Made by a program: the position numbers and the translations under genes
The notes under the pieces: generated by a model
The model's input: the letters and a program-made list of their open reading frames with translations, nothing else
The model's database searches: none
What the model was told of the DNA's origin: nothing
In this document: positions 52,630 through 62,692 of the stretch, piece by piece
Layout: the number at the start of each line of letters is the position of its first letter
How positions within the stretch are numbered: position 1 is the first letter of the stretch
Source: Streptomyces sp. NBC_00442
Lineage (GTDB): Bacteria > Actinomycetota > Actinomycetes > Streptomycetales > Streptomycetaceae
Direction of reading: 5' to 3'
NCBI RefSeq assembly: GCF_036014195.1
Contig: NZ_CP107918.1
Coordinates: 1,922,001-1,986,000 of the forward strand
DNA: 64,000 bases

Positions 52630-54341
52630 TCGTCAATGAGCCCGTCCACGACACCTTCGAGGACACCCCCGCCAAGGATCGCGACCCCGAGTGGTTCAAG
52701 CGCGCGGTGTTCTACGAGGTGCTCGTGCGGTCCTTCCAGGACAGCAATGGCGACGGCGTCGGGGATCTCAAGGGCATCACCGCCAAGCTGGACTATCTGC
52801 AATGGCTGGGCGTCGACTGCCTCTGGCTCCCGCCGTTCTTCAAATCACCGCTGCGCGACGGCGGTTACGACGTCTCGGACTACACCGCGGTGCTCCCCGA
52901 GTTCGGCGACCTCGCCGACTTCGTGGAGTTCGTCGACGCCGCCCACCAGCGCGGCATGCGCGTGATCATCGACTTCGTCATGAACCACACCAGTGATCAG
53001 CACGAGTGGTTCCAGGAGTCGCGCCGCGACCCGGACGGCCCCTACGGCGACTACTACGTCTGGGCCGACGACGACAAGCAGTACCAGGACGCGCGGATCA
53101 TCTTCGTCGACACCGAGACGTCCAACTGGACCTTCGACCCGGTCCGCAAGCAGTACTACTGGCACCGCTTCTTCTCGCACCAGCCCGACCTCAACTACGA
53201 GAACCCGGCCGTGCAGGAGGAGATCGTCTCCGCGCTGCGCTTCTGGCTCGACCTCGGCATCGACGGCTTCCGCCTCGACGCCGTGCCCTACCTGTACCAG
53301 GAGGAGGGAACCAACTGCGAAAACCTTCCGGCAACGCATGAGTTCCTCAAGCGGGTGCGGGCCGAGATCGACGCGAGCTACCCGGACACGGTGCTGCTCG
53401 CCGAGGCCAACCAGTGGCCGGAAGACGTCGTCGACTACTTCGGCGACTACGCCAAGGGCGGCGACGAGTGCCACATGGCGTTCCACTTCCCGGTGATGCC
53501 GCGCATCTTCATGGCGGTGCGCCGCGAGTCGCGCTACCCGGTCTCGGAAATCCTCGCCAAGACCCCGGCGATCCCGCGCAACGCCCAATGGGGCATCTTC
53601 CTGCGCAACCACGACGAGCTCACCCTCGAAATGGTCACGGACGAAGAGCGCGACTACATGTACGCGGAGTACGCCAAGGATCCCCGCATGCGGGCCAACA
53701 TCGGCATCCGGCGCCGGCTCGCCTCGCTCCTGGACAACGACCGCAACCAGATCGAGCTGTTCACCGCGCTGCTGCTCTCGCTGCCCGGCTCGCCGATCCT
53801 GTACTACGGCGACGAGATCGGGATGGGCGACAACATCTGGCTCGGCGACCGTGACGCGGTGCGCACCCCGATGCAGTGGACGCCCGACCGCAACGCGGGC
53901 TTCTCCTCCTGCGACCCGGGCCGGCTCTTCCTGCCCACGATCATGGACCCCGTCTACGGCTACCAGGTGACCAACGTCGAGGCCGCCATGGCCTCGCCGT
54001 CCTCGCTGCTGCACTGGACGCGGCGGATGATCGAGATCCGCAAGCAGAACCACGCCTTCGGGCTCGGCTCGTACACCGAGCTGGCGTCCTCCAACCCGGC
54101 CGTCCTCGCGTTCCTGCGCGAACACGGCGACGACCTGGTGCTGTGCGTGCACAACTTCTCGCGCTTCCCCCAGCCCACCGAGCTGGACCTGCGGGCGTTC
54201 AACGGGATGCACCCGGTGGAACTGATCGGCGGGGTGCGCTTCCCGGCGATCGGCGAATTGCCGTACCTGCTCACCCTGGCGGGCCACGGCTTCTACTGGT
54301 TCCGGCTGCGCAAGGACCCCACTCCTCCCGCCGCCGTCTGA
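52626..54341 (+). CDS. treS: Trehalose synthase
   Basis: A GH13_16 enzyme of 571 residues that isomerises maltose and trehalose. Motifs: [32 protein letters not shown], nucleophile D218 in [14 protein letters not shown], acid E260 in [14 protein letters not shown], and transition-state Asp in [11 protein letters not shown]. Unlike the mycobacterial TreS-Pep2 fusion type, TreS and the kinase are separate genes here. The start at 52626 overlaps the glgE stop by ATGA. In the GlgE pathway it supplies maltose from trehalose for the kinase. Confidence 0.97.
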   Translation: MIVNEPVHDTFEDTPAKDRDPEWFKRAVFYEVLVRSFQDSNGDGVGDLKGITAKLDYLQWLGVDCLWLPPFFKSPLRDGGYDVSDYTAVLPEFGDLADFVEFVDAAHQRGMRVIIDFVMNHTSDQHEWFQESRRDPDGPYGDYYVWADDDKQYQDARIIFVDTETSNWTFDPVRKQYYWHRFFSHQPDLNYENPAVQEEIVSALRFWLDLGIDGFRLDAVPYLYQEEGTNCENLPATHEFLKRVRAEIDASYPDTVLLAEANQWPEDVVDYFGDYAKGGDECHMAFHFPVMPRIFMAVRRESRYPVSEILAKTPAIPRNAQWGIFLRNHDELTLEMVTDEERDYMYAEYAKDPRMRANIGIRRRLASLLDNDRNQIELFTALLLSLPGSPILYYGDEIGMGDNIWLGDRDAVRTPMQWTPDRNAGFSSCDPGRLFLPTIMDPVYGYQVTNVEAAMASPSSLLHWTRRMIEIRKQNHAFGLGSYTELASSNPAVLAFLREHGDDLVLCVHNFSRFPQPTELDLRAFNGMHPVELIGGVRFPAIGELPYLLTLAGHGFYWFRLRKDPTPPAAV

Positions 54342-54483
54342 CCGGGGACCCGGGCGGAGCGGTTTCCAGCGCTCCGCCCGGGGCACTCTGAACCCCGAAC
54401 CCCGCGCGCCGCCGGACAGCTTCTGTTGCAATCCGGGACACTCTGCGCAACTCGATGTGTGCCCGGGGAAAGGATGCGCCGCC

Positions 54484-55851
54484 ATGCCCAAGGCCGCACC
54501 GCCCCGTACCACCGGCCTCCCACTCACTCTGCTGACCTCCCTCGCCCCTCTGCTGCACGAATGGCTGCCACGGCAGCGCTGGTTCGCGGGCAAGGGGCGG
54601 CCCGTCACGGACTTCGCGCTGCTCACCGCGACGGAACTGCTGCCGAACCTGCTGCACCTGCTCGTACGCACCGAACACGCCACCCCCTCCTTGCCGGGCG
54701 GCACCGCACAGGCGGCGCCCGCCGACTGCTACCAGCTCCTGCTCGGGGTGCGCGACCAGCTGCCGCCGCGTCTCGCGCCCGCCCTGATCGGCCGGGCGAG
54801 CCAGGGCCCGCTCGCCGGGCTCGCGGTGTACGACGCCCTCCAGGACCCCCAGTCCGCGGCCCTGCTCCTGGAACGCCTGCGCACCCCGGGAAGCGTGGGC
54901 CCGCTGTCCTTCGACCGTGATCCCGGGGTCACGGTCGCGGCGGGTCTCGCGCCACGGCTGCTCGGCGTGGAACAGTCCAACTCCTCACTGGTGTACGGAG
55001 ATACGTTCATTCTCAAGGTGTTCCGGCGGGTGCAGCCCGGTGTCAATCCGGACCTCGAACTGCCGTGGGCGCTGGCCCGCCAGGGCTGCGACCGGGTGCC
55101 CGCGCCCGCCGCGTGGTTCGGGACCTCCCACCCCCAGGAGACGACGCTCGGTGTGCTCCAGCCGTTCCTGCGCGGCGCCGACGACGGCTGGACCCTGGCG
55201 CTCGCCTCGCTCGCGGACGGGCGCCCCTTCTCCAAGGAGGCGTACGAGCTGGGGCGGGCCACCGCAGATGTGCACCTCGCGCTCGCCGAGGCGTTCGCAC
55301 CCGTCTCGCTCGGCCGGCCGCAGACCGCGCTGATCGCGGCCGCCATGACCGAGCGTCTGGACGCCACCGCCCAGGCGGTCCCCGCGCTCGCCCCGTACGT
55401 CCCCGGTCTGCGGGCCGCGTTCGACGCGGTCGCCGCGCTAGAGACGGCGGGCTCCGCCCAGCGCATCCACGGCGACCTCCACCTGGGCCAGGCCCTGCGG
55501 GCCGCCGAAGGCCCCTGGTCGGTGATCGACTTCGAGGGTGAACCCAGCCGCCCGCTCGCCGAGCGGCGCCGCCCCCAGCCCCCGGTGCGCGATGTGGCGG
55601 GCATGCTGCGCTCCTTCGACTACGCGTCCTGTTCCGCCCGCCCGAACAACCCCCGCTGGGCCGAGGAGTGCCGGGCCGCGTACTGCGCGGGCTACGCGGC
55701 GCGCTCGGGCCGCGACCCCCGCGAATCGCCCGAGCTGCTGCGCGCGTACGAGACCGACAAGGCCGTGTACGAAGTGCTCTACGAAGCCCGGCACCGCCCC
55801 GACTGGCTGCCCGTGCCGATGGCGGCGATCCACCGCCTGGCCGGGCACTGA
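54484..55851 (+). CDS. mak: Maltokinase (Pep2/Mak)
   Basis: Phosphorylates maltose to alpha-maltose-1-phosphate, the GlgE donor; 455 residues. The N-terminal cap domain has LHEWLPRQRWFAGKGRP. The kinase core has FILKVFRRVQPGVNPDLE (ATP-binding Lys), QRIHGDLHLGQAL (catalytic loop with Asp) and WSVIDFEGEPSRPLAERRRP (metal Asp), then RDVAGMLRSFDYA. The ATG at 54484 is preceded by AAGGATG; a GTG at 54457 in the same frame is an alternative. It lies 142 bp after treS; a ribosome site is present but no clear terminator, so co-transcription is likely. Confidence 0.95.
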   Translation: MPKAAPPRTTGLPLTLLTSLAPLLHEWLPRQRWFAGKGRPVTDFALLTATELLPNLLHLLVRTEHATPSLPGGTAQAAPADCYQLLLGVRDQLPPRLAPALIGRASQGPLAGLAVYDALQDPQSAALLLERLRTPGSVGPLSFDRDPGVTVAAGLAPRLLGVEQSNSSLVYGDTFILKVFRRVQPGVNPDLELPWALARQGCDRVPAPAAWFGTSHPQETTLGVLQPFLRGADDGWTLALASLADGRPFSKEAYELGRATADVHLALAEAFAPVSLGRPQTALIAAAMTERLDATAQAVPALAPYVPGLRAAFDAVAALETAGSAQRIHGDLHLGQALRAAEGPWSVIDFEGEPSRPLAERRRPQPPVRDVAGMLRSFDYASCSARPNNPRWAEECRAAYCAGYAARSGRDPRESPELLRAYETDKAVYEVLYEARHRPDWLPVPMAAIHRLAGH

Positions 55852-55890
55852 AACCACCCGCGCACCACGCCCTTCGAGGAGGCAGTCCCC

Positions 55891-58185
55891 GTGACCCCCC
55901 GCCCCGCCCGCAACTCCTCCCAGCCCGCCGCCGGCGCCGCCGCACCCGCGGCGACGGCGGCGAAGCCCGCCAAGACGCCTCCCGCGCCCCGCCGGGCCGC
56001 GAGCCGCGGCGTGCGGCCCGCACCCGCGCTCAGCGCCGCGGACCGGGGGCGCCTGCTCGCCGGCGGACACCACGATCCGCACGCCCTGCTCGGCGCGCAC
56101 CCGGTACGGGGCGGCGTGGCGATCCGCACCCTTCGCCCGTACGCGCGCGCCGTGACCGTGCTCGGCAAGGGGCTGCGGGCCGAGCTGCACGACGACGGCG
56201 ACGGTCTGTTCTCGGGGGTGCTGCCGCTGCGTGAGGTGCCGGACTACACCCTGCTCGTCACCTACGACGACAACGAGATCGAGGTGCACGACCCCTACCG
56301 CTTCCTGCCCTCGCTCGGCGATCTCGATCTGCACCTGATCGGCGAAGGGCGCCACGAGGAGCTGTGGACGGCGCTCGGCGCCCGCCCGATGGTGCACCAG
56401 GGCGTGACCGGCACCCGCTTCACGGTGTGGGCGCCGAACGCCCAGGGGGTCAGGGTCAACGGCGACTTCACCTACTGGGACGGCACCGCCCACCCCATGC
56501 GCTCCCTCGGCTCGACCGGGGTGTGGGAGCTGTTCCTGCCCGGCGTCGGCGACGGCGCGCTGTACAAGTTCGACATCATGCGCCCCGACGGCAGCCACAC
56601 CCTGCGCGCCGACCCGATGGCGCGGCGCACGGAGGTGCCGCCGGCCAACGCCTCGATCGTCACCGAGTCCCACCACGTGTGGCGCGACGAGGAATGGATG
56701 GCGCGCCGCACCGAGCGCCCGGTGCACGAGGCGCCGTTCTCGGTGTACGAGGTCCACCTCGCCTCCTGGCGGCCGCGCCTGACCTACCGTCAGCTCGCCG
56801 ACCAACTTCCGGCGTACGTGAAGGACCTGGGCTTCACGCATGTGGAGTTCCTGCCGGTGTCGGAGCATCCCTTCGGCGGTTCCTGGGGCTACCAGGTCAC
56901 CGGCTTCTACGCCCCGACGTCACGGATGGGCACCCCCGACGACTTCCGCTTCCTGGTCGACGCGTTGCACGAGGCGGGCATCGGCGTGATCGTGGACTGG
57001 GTGCCCGCGCACTTCCCGAAGGACGACTGGGCGCTCGCCGAGTTCGACGGGCGCACCCTGTACGAGCACGAGGACCCGGCCCGCGCCGAGCACCCCGACT
57101 GGGGGACCCTCGAATTCGACTACGGCCGCAAGGAGGTCCGCAACTTCCTGGTGGCGAACGCGACGTACTGGTGCGAGGAGTTCCACGTCGACGGGCTGCG
57201 CGTCGACGCGGTGGCCTCGATGCTGTACTTGGACTACTCGCGCGAGGACGGCGAGTGGAGCCCCAACGAGCACGGCGGCCGCGAGAACTTCGACGCGGTG
57301 GCCTTCCTCCAGGAGATGAACGCGACGGTCTACCGGCGCTGCCCGGGGGTGGTGACCATCGCCGAGGAGTCCACCGCCTGGGACGGGGTGACCCGGCCCA
57401 CCGACCACGGCGGCCTGGGCTTCGGCCTGAAGTGGAACATGGGCTGGATGCACGACTCGCTCGGCTACGTGCAGCACGAGCCGGTGCACCGCAAGTACCA
57501 CCACAGCGAGATGACGTTCTCGATGGTGTACGCCTACAGCGAGAACTACGTGCTGCCGATCTCCCACGACGAGGTGGTCCACGGCAAGCGGGCCCTGGTC
57601 TCGAAGATGCCCGGCGACTGGTGGCAGCAGCGCGCCACCCACCGCGCCTACCTGGGCTTCATGTGGGCCCACCCGGGCAAGCAACTCCTCTTCATGGGGC
57701 AGGAGTTCGCGCAGGGCGCCGAATGGTCGGAGGAGCACGGGCCCGACTGGTGGCTGCTGGATCCGTCGTACAGTGCCGAGCCCGACCACCGCGGCGTACG
57801 GGATCTGGTGCGCGATCTGAACCGCGCCTACGCGGCCCAGCCCGCCCTGTGGGAGCGCGACACGGACCCGGCGGGCTTCTCCTGGCTCGCGGGCGACGCG
57901 GCGGAGGACAACGTCTTCGCCTTCCTGCGCCACGACGCGTCCGGCGCGCCCCTCCTGTCGGTCTCCAACTTCTCGCCGGTGGTCCGGGCCGAGTACCGCC
58001 TCGGCGTGCCGGACACGGTGCCCGCCTGGCAGGAGGTGCTCAACACCGACGAGGCCCGCTACGGCGGAGGCGGCGTGGGCAACCCCGGCCCGGTGAAGCC
58101 CGACCCGACGCCGTCCCACGGCCGCCCGGTTTCCCTCAGCCTGACCCTGCCGCCGCTCGCCACGATCTGGTTCCGGCCGGTGTGA
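55891..58185 (+). CDS. glgB: 1,4-alpha-glucan branching enzyme
   Basis: Forms alpha-1,6 branches in the glucan made by GlgE. It has 764 residues. A disordered Ala/Pro/Lys-rich N-terminus (residues 1-50) precedes an N1 domain ([15 protein letters not shown]) and CBM48 ([20 protein letters not shown]). The GH13 barrel shows [35 protein letters not shown]439 in [13 protein letters not shown]492 in TIAEESTAW and [12 protein letters not shown], the branching-enzyme signatures. The GTG at 55891 has GAGGAGG 9 nt upstream, 39 bp after mak. It is the last gene of the cluster, closed by a palindromic terminator. Confidence 0.97.
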   Translation: MTPRPARNSSQPAAGAAAPAATAAKPAKTPPAPRRAASRGVRPAPALSAADRGRLLAGGHHDPHALLGAHPVRGGVAIRTLRPYARAVTVLGKGLRAELHDDGDGLFSGVLPLREVPDYTLLVTYDDNEIEVHDPYRFLPSLGDLDLHLIGEGRHEELWTALGARPMVHQGVTGTRFTVWAPNAQGVRVNGDFTYWDGTAHPMRSLGSTGVWELFLPGVGDGALYKFDIMRPDGSHTLRADPMARRTEVPPANASIVTESHHVWRDEEWMARRTERPVHEAPFSVYEVHLASWRPRLTYRQLADQLPAYVKDLGFTHVEFLPVSEHPFGGSWGYQVTGFYAPTSRMGTPDDFRFLVDALHEAGIGVIVDWVPAHFPKDDWALAEFDGRTLYEHEDPARAEHPDWGTLEFDYGRKEVRNFLVANATYWCEEFHVDGLRVDAVASMLYLDYSREDGEWSPNEHGGRENFDAVAFLQEMNATVYRRCPGVVTIAEESTAWDGVTRPTDHGGLGFGLKWNMGWMHDSLGYVQHEPVHRKYHHSEMTFSMVYAYSENYVLPISHDEVVHGKRALVSKMPGDWWQQRATHRAYLGFMWAHPGKQLLFMGQEFAQGAEWSEEHGPDWWLLDPSYSAEPDHRGVRDLVRDLNRAYAAQPALWERDTDPAGFSWLAGDAAEDNVFAFLRHDASGAPLLSVSNFSPVVRAEYRLGVPDTVPAWQEVLNTDEARYGGGGVGNPGPVKPDPTPSHGRPVSLSLTLPPLATIWFRPV

Positions 58186-58192
58186 GCCCGAA

Positions 58193-58226
58193 GGGCCCCC
58201 GCGCCCCGGCCGGGGCGCGGGGGCCC
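58193..58226. terminator. Bidirectional terminator after glgB
   Basis: GGGCCCCCGCGCCCCGG followed directly by its reverse complement makes a perfect 34-bp palindrome, between the convergent glgB (stop 58185) and alpha-mannosidase gene (stop 58233). Confidence 0.8.
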
Positions 58227-58232
58227 ACCCGG

Positions 58233-61200
58233 CTACGCCCGGACGAACCGCAGGGTCCGCAGCTCGAACGGGCGCAGGGCCACCTCGACCGCGCCATCGC
58301 TCAACTCGGCCTCGGACAGGGTCCGTTCGAGGAGGTCCGTCACCGTGACGCCCGCCGCGGCGAAGCCGGGCGTCACGGTCGCGCGGGCGCGGCCGCCGTG
58401 TGCCTCGTGGAAGCGGACCACCACGTCGCCGCTCCCGTCGTCCGCGAGCTTCACCGCCGTCACCACGACCGCGTCGTTGTCGACGGTGACCAGGGGCGCG
58501 ACCGGGCCCGCCCCGGACAGCGTCCGCTCCGGGAGGTTCACGACGTACCCCTCGCGCACCGCGTCCCCGATGGACGCGCCCGGAACGAGACAGTGGCGGA
58601 AGGAGTGCGGGCCCTGGTCGGTCTCCGGGTCCGGGAAGCGGGGGGCGCGCAGCAGCGAGACCCGCAGAGTCGTCGTGGTACCGGAGTCCTCGGGCCGCAC
58701 GGTACGCGTCACGTCGTGGCCGTACGTCGAGTCCGTCACCAGGGCCACGCCCCAGCCGGGCTCCTCCAGGTGCACGAAGCGGTGGTTGCACGCCTCGAAC
58801 TTGGCGGACTCCCAGCTCGTGTTGGTGTGCGTGGCCCGGTAGAAGTGGCCGAACTGGGTCTCCGACGCATACCGCTCGGCGTGGACGTCCAGCGGGAAGG
58901 CCAGTTTCAGGAACTTCTCCGTCTCGTGCCAGTCCACCTCCGTGAAGATGTCCAGGCCAAAGGCCCCGGGGGCCAGGGTCAGGGTCTGCGTCACCTTCGA
59001 CGAGCCGAACGACCGCACCACGCGCACCGACGCGCCGTCGCCCGCCGTCACCTCGTCCGCCTCGACGAGGTCGGTCACCGTGTTGCGGTAGAACGCGTCG
59101 ACGTCCCACGCGTCCCACATGTTCGGGAAGTCGGGGTGGATCTGGAGGAGGTTGGCGAAACGGCCCGGGGCGATCGTCTCCCGGGTGGCCTCGATGTCGT
59201 ACGCGGAGACGACCAGGCCGCGGCCGTCGATCTCCACCCGCAGGCGTCCGTTGGACAGCACGAAGCCGCCGTCCGGGCGGGCCGACAGGCCGGCGGCCTC
59301 GTCGGCCGCCGCGACCGCCGCGCCGCCGGCCGCCACCCCGTGCCGCGCGTGCGGGGCCGCATTGAACACCAGGGGCTCCGTGCCCGCCCCGGCCAGCGCG
59401 CGCTGAGCCTTGTCGATGAGGCCGGTCAGCTCGGCCGCGACCGCCGCGTACGTCTTCTCCGCCTCGCGGTGCACCCATGCGATGGATGAGCCGGGCAGGA
59501 TGTCGTGGAACTGGTGCAGCAGGACCGTCTTCCAGATGCGGTCCAACTCCGCGTACGGATAGGCGAATTCGGGGTTCCGGACGGCCGCCGTCGCCGACCA
59601 CAGCTCGGCCTCCCGCAGCAGGTGTTCGCTCCTGCGGTTGCCCTGCTTCGTCTTGGCCTGGCTGGTGAGCGTGGCCCGGTGCAGCTCCAGGTACAGCTCG
59701 CCCACCCACACCGGCGGGTTCGCGTACTCCGCCTCCGCCTTCGCGAAGAACGCGGCGGGCGTCTCCCAGACCACCTGCGCGCTGCCCTCCAGGTTCCGCA
59801 GGCGCGCCGCCTTCGCGATCATCTCCCGGGTGGTGCCGCCGCCCCCGTCGCCCCAGCCGGTCGGCGCGAGCGAGTGCCGGGCGACACCCTTGTCCTTGAA
59901 GTTCTTGGCCGCGTGCGCGATCTCGCTGCCCTTCATCGCGCAGTTGTAGGTGTCGACGGGCGGGAAGTGGGTGAAGATCCTCGTCCCGTCGATGCCCTCC
60001 CACTGGAAGGTGTGGTGCGGGAACTTGTTGGTCTGGGACCAGGAGATCTTCTGGGTGAGCAGCCACTTGGAGCCGGCCGCCTTGATGATCTGCGGGAGGC
60101 CCGCGGCGAAGCCGAAGGTGTCGGGCAGCCACGCCTCGTCGTTCTCCACGCCGAACTCGTCGAGGAAGAACCGCTTGCCGTGGACGAACTGGCGGGCCAT
60201 CGCCTCCGAGCCCGGCATGTTGGTGTCGGCCTCCACCCACATGCCGCCGGCCGGCACGAACCGGCCGTCGGTCACCGCCTTGACGACCTTCGCCCACACC
60301 TCGGGCCGGTGTTCCTTGATCCACGCCCACTGCTGGGCCTGCGACATCGCGAAGACGAACTCGGGCTCGTCGTCCAGGAGCGCCGTCATGTTGGAGGTGG
60401 TGCGCGCCACCTTGCGTACGGTCTCGCGCAGCGGCCACAGCCACGCCGAGTCGATGTGGGCGTGGCCGACCGCGCTGATCCGGTGGGCCGACGGCTCGGC
60501 GGGCGAGGCGAGGACCCCGGCCAGCTCCGAACGGGCCGCGGCCGCCGTGGCGTTGACGTCCTGGAGATCGAGCGCGTCCAGGGCGCGGTCGACGGCCCGC
60601 AGGATGTCCCAGCGCCGCCCCGACTCGACGGGCAGCTCGTGCATGAGCTCGCCCAGCACCTCCAGGTCGATGACCAGACGCCACACCGTCTCGTCGAAGA
60701 CCGCGAGGTCCATCCGGGTCAGCCTGTACAGCGGGTCGGTGTGCGCGGTCTCGATGTCGCCGAGCGCGGTCGGCACGAAGGGGTGGTAGTCGAGCAGGAC
60801 GGGGTTGGAGGCGGCCTCGATGTGCAGGCACACCTCTTCGCCGCCGTCGACGGGGGCTCCGATGCGCACCCACTGGTTGCGCGGGTTGAGTCCCTTCACC
60901 GGGGTGCCGTCGGGCCGGTACACCAGACCCTCGCACTGGAAGCCCGGCATGTTCTCGTCGAATCCGAGGTCGAGGATGGCCTCGACGCAGCGGCCCGCCC
61001 ATTCCTGGGGCACCCGTCCCTTCACCCGGAACCAGCTGGTCCCCCATGGTGCGCCCCACAGGTCGCCGACCGCGACCGGCGTCACCTCGGCCGCGAGCCC
61101 CTCCTCGACCGCCACAGTTGGGGAGGCCCCAGTCCCCGGCGCCACCCAGACGGCGACGTCCAGCGGCACCGACTCCGGGTACACGGCGGGACGGATGCGT

Positions 61201-61253
61201 TCGTCCAGAACGCGCTTGAGGCGGGCTTCGACCAATCCGCGGTCGTCATGCAT
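58233..61253 (-). CDS. GH38 alpha-mannosidase
   Basis: A retaining, metal-dependent alpha-mannosidase (1006 residues) that removes alpha-mannosyl units from glycans. The zinc site shows AVGHAHIDSAWLWPLRE, and GGMWVEADTNMPGSEAMARQ has the nucleophile Asp343. Other family segments are MSQAQQWAWIKEHRPEVW, NNEAWLPDTFGFAAGLPQI-type and WGDGGGGTTREMIAKA. There is no signal peptide, so it acts on imported material. The ATG at 61253 has GGAG 7 nt upstream; the frame upstream runs through an 18-bp tandem repeat and was rejected. It is the last gene of a minus-strand sugar-uptake operon. Confidence 0.93.
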   Translation of the reverse strand: MHDDRGLVEARLKRVLDERIRPAVYPESVPLDVAVWVAPGTGASPTVAVEEGLAAEVTPVAVGDLWGAPWGTSWFRVKGRVPQEWAGRCVEAILDLGFDENMPGFQCEGLVYRPDGTPVKGLNPRNQWVRIGAPVDGGEEVCLHIEAASNPVLLDYHPFVPTALGDIETAHTDPLYRLTRMDLAVFDETVWRLVIDLEVLGELMHELPVESGRRWDILRAVDRALDALDLQDVNATAAAARSELAGVLASPAEPSAHRISAVGHAHIDSAWLWPLRETVRKVARTTSNMTALLDDEPEFVFAMSQAQQWAWIKEHRPEVWAKVVKAVTDGRFVPAGGMWVEADTNMPGSEAMARQFVHGKRFFLDEFGVENDEAWLPDTFGFAAGLPQIIKAAGSKWLLTQKISWSQTNKFPHHTFQWEGIDGTRIFTHFPPVDTYNCAMKGSEIAHAAKNFKDKGVARHSLAPTGWGDGGGGTTREMIAKAARLRNLEGSAQVVWETPAAFFAKAEAEYANPPVWVGELYLELHRATLTSQAKTKQGNRRSEHLLREAELWSATAAVRNPEFAYPYAELDRIWKTVLLHQFHDILPGSSIAWVHREAEKTYAAVAAELTGLIDKAQRALAGAGTEPLVFNAAPHARHGVAAGGAAVAAADEAAGLSARPDGGFVLSNGRLRVEIDGRGLVVSAYDIEATRETIAPGRFANLLQIHPDFPNMWDAWDVDAFYRNTVTDLVEADEVTAGDGASVRVVRSFGSSKVTQTLTLAPGAFGLDIFTEVDWHETEKFLKLAFPLDVHAERYASETQFGHFYRATHTNTSWESAKFEACNHRFVHLEEPGWGVALVTDSTYGHDVTRTVRPEDSGTTTTLRVSLLRAPRFPDPETDQGPHSFRHCLVPGASIGDAVREGYVVNLPERTLSGAGPVAPLVTVDNDAVVVTAVKLADDGSGDVVVRFHEAHGGRARATVTPGFAAAGVTVTDLLERTLSEAELSDGAVEVALRPFELRTLRFVRA

Positions 61254-61289
61254 GGGGGTGCTCCGTTTCGGAAGGGGTGGAACTACCGG

Positions 61290-61325
61290 GTCTTGGCTCT
61301 CTCGAAGGTCTTGGCTCTCTCGAAG
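61290..61325 (-). repeat. Tandem 18-bp perfect direct repeat
   Basis: gtcttggctctctcgaag occurs twice head to tail (61290-61307, 61308-61325) in the 112-bp gap between the GH-A glycosidase stop and the alpha-mannosidase start. Perfect identity suggests a recent duplication or a paired regulatory site in the operon. Confidence 0.9.
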
Positions 61326-61365
61326 CATGCCGACTCGGTGCCCGGTTCGGGTACTGGCGGGAGCG

Positions 61366-62607
61366 TCAGAGGACCTGGTCGGGGGTGACGACGGCGGTGA
61401 TGCCGCGCGCGGCGAGATGCTCCCGGTCGCCGGCGCGGCTCGTGAGGACGGTGGTGGGGCGGGCCCCGTCGGCGGTGAGCCGGAAGAACGCCTCGAAGAC
61501 CGGGCCGCCGGGGGCGCACAGGGAACGGAACGCGGGGGCGTCGGGGACCATGAGTGCGGTGGCCCGGGGGGCGGGGGCGTAGGCGCGGGTGCCTTCGCGG
61601 AACGCCGCGGCGGTCCGGGAGATCACGCCCGCGGTGTCCTTGGGCCGCCCGTCGTTGGTCAACAGGCCGAGCCCGTATTCGAGTTCGGGGAAGTCGGCGA
61701 GGTCGCGCGAGACGTCGTGCGAGCACCACCAGGTGATGCCCCACAGGCCGGGGCAGTCCAGGGCGTTCTCGACGGTCGCCTCGGTGAAGGCCGCGGCATG
61801 CGGCGGCGGGACCAGCGGCGCGGGTGCCCCGACCTCCTGGAGCCAGACCGGGCGGTGCGGGTCGGCCGCCCAGGCCTTGGACAGCTCGACCAGGTAGGCG
61901 GCGTGGTGCTCGGTCGGCACCGAGAGCCGTCCGTGGAGTTGCGCGGTGCCGTTGAAGACCCAGGAGTGGACGGCGGTGACCGCGCCGCGCCGGGCCGCCT
62001 GGGCCGGGGTGAACGGCATGTCGTCCTGGTACCAGCACGCGTCGTACTCCGCGTGCAGGTGGAGCCGTCCGGGCGCGCCCTCCTCGCAGGCCGCCAGCAT
62101 CCGCTCCAGCCACGCGTCGACCTGCTCGGGAGTGGCCCGGTCGGGGTCGGGGTGGGGGCTCGCGGAGAACTGGTTGATCTCGTTGCCGAGGGTGAGGCCG
62201 ATGAAGTTGGGCCGGTCGGCGAGGGCGGCGGCCAGGGTGCGCAGATAGGCGGCCTGTCCGTCGACGACGTCCGGGTCGGTGAACAGGTTGCGGCGGTGCC
62301 AGGTGCGGGTCCAGGCGGGCAGGAAGTCGAAGCTCGACAGGTGTCCCTGGAGCCCGTCCACGTTGACGTCGAGGCCGCGCTCGGCCGCGGCGTCCGCGAG
62401 GTCGAGGAGGTGCTCGACCGCGCGGGGCCTGATCAGGGTGCGGTTGGGCTGGAAGTAGGGCCAGAGCGGGAAGACCCGTATGTGGTCGAGGCCGAGCGCG
62501 GCGATCGCGTCGAGGTCGGTCCGCACCGCGTCCGGGTCGTAGTCGAGCCAGTGGTGGAACCAGCCTTGGCTGGGCGTGTAGTTGACGCCGAAGCGCGGGG
62601 CTGCCAT
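61366..62607 (-). CDS. Clan GH-A glycoside hydrolase (GH5-like)
   Basis: A 413-residue cytosolic glycosidase. It starts MAAPRFGVNYTPSQGWFHHW and has the clan GH-A (beta/alpha)8 features: acid/base E143 in GLTLGNEINQF and nucleophile E258 in PVWLQEVGAPAP, with DHIRVFPLWPYFQPN early. A C-terminal segment after residue 320 (GTRAYAPAPRATALMVPDAP ...) may be a small beta domain. No signal peptide, so it would cleave short imported glycosides, for example beta-mannosides, next to the alpha-mannosidase (inference). The start is ATG at 62607; it lies 85 bp after the permease gene. Confidence 0.82.
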   Translation of the reverse strand: MAAPRFGVNYTPSQGWFHHWLDYDPDAVRTDLDAIAALGLDHIRVFPLWPYFQPNRTLIRPRAVEHLLDLADAAAERGLDVNVDGLQGHLSSFDFLPAWTRTWHRRNLFTDPDVVDGQAAYLRTLAAALADRPNFIGLTLGNEINQFSASPHPDPDRATPEQVDAWLERMLAACEEGAPGRLHLHAEYDACWYQDDMPFTPAQAARRGAVTAVHSWVFNGTAQLHGRLSVPTEHHAAYLVELSKAWAADPHRPVWLQEVGAPAPLVPPPHAAAFTEATVENALDCPGLWGITWWCSHDVSRDLADFPELEYGLGLLTNDGRPKDTAGVISRTAAAFREGTRAYAPAPRATALMVPDAPAFRSLCAPGGPVFEAFFRLTADGARPTTVLTSRAGDREHLAARGITAVVTPDQVL

Positions 62608-62692
62608 GGGGTGAGCTCCAAGGTAGTTCTGGCAGGGCAGATCTGGTGGGCGGTGCCGGCGGGCGGTTCCGGCCGGGGGCGCGGGGAGGCTG

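Noticed and set aside
50850..54341. A 1163-codon frame that merges glgE sequence and treS
   Set aside because: Its first 590 codons are the wrong frame of glgE; only the part from 52626 is protein-like (treS). It is not a fusion.
56920..61059. A 1379-codon open frame on the minus strand across glgB and the alpha-mannosidase
   Set aside because: It is antisense to glgB and out of frame with the mannosidase; Arg/Gly/Ala-rich composition without motifs is a normal GC-bias artefact.
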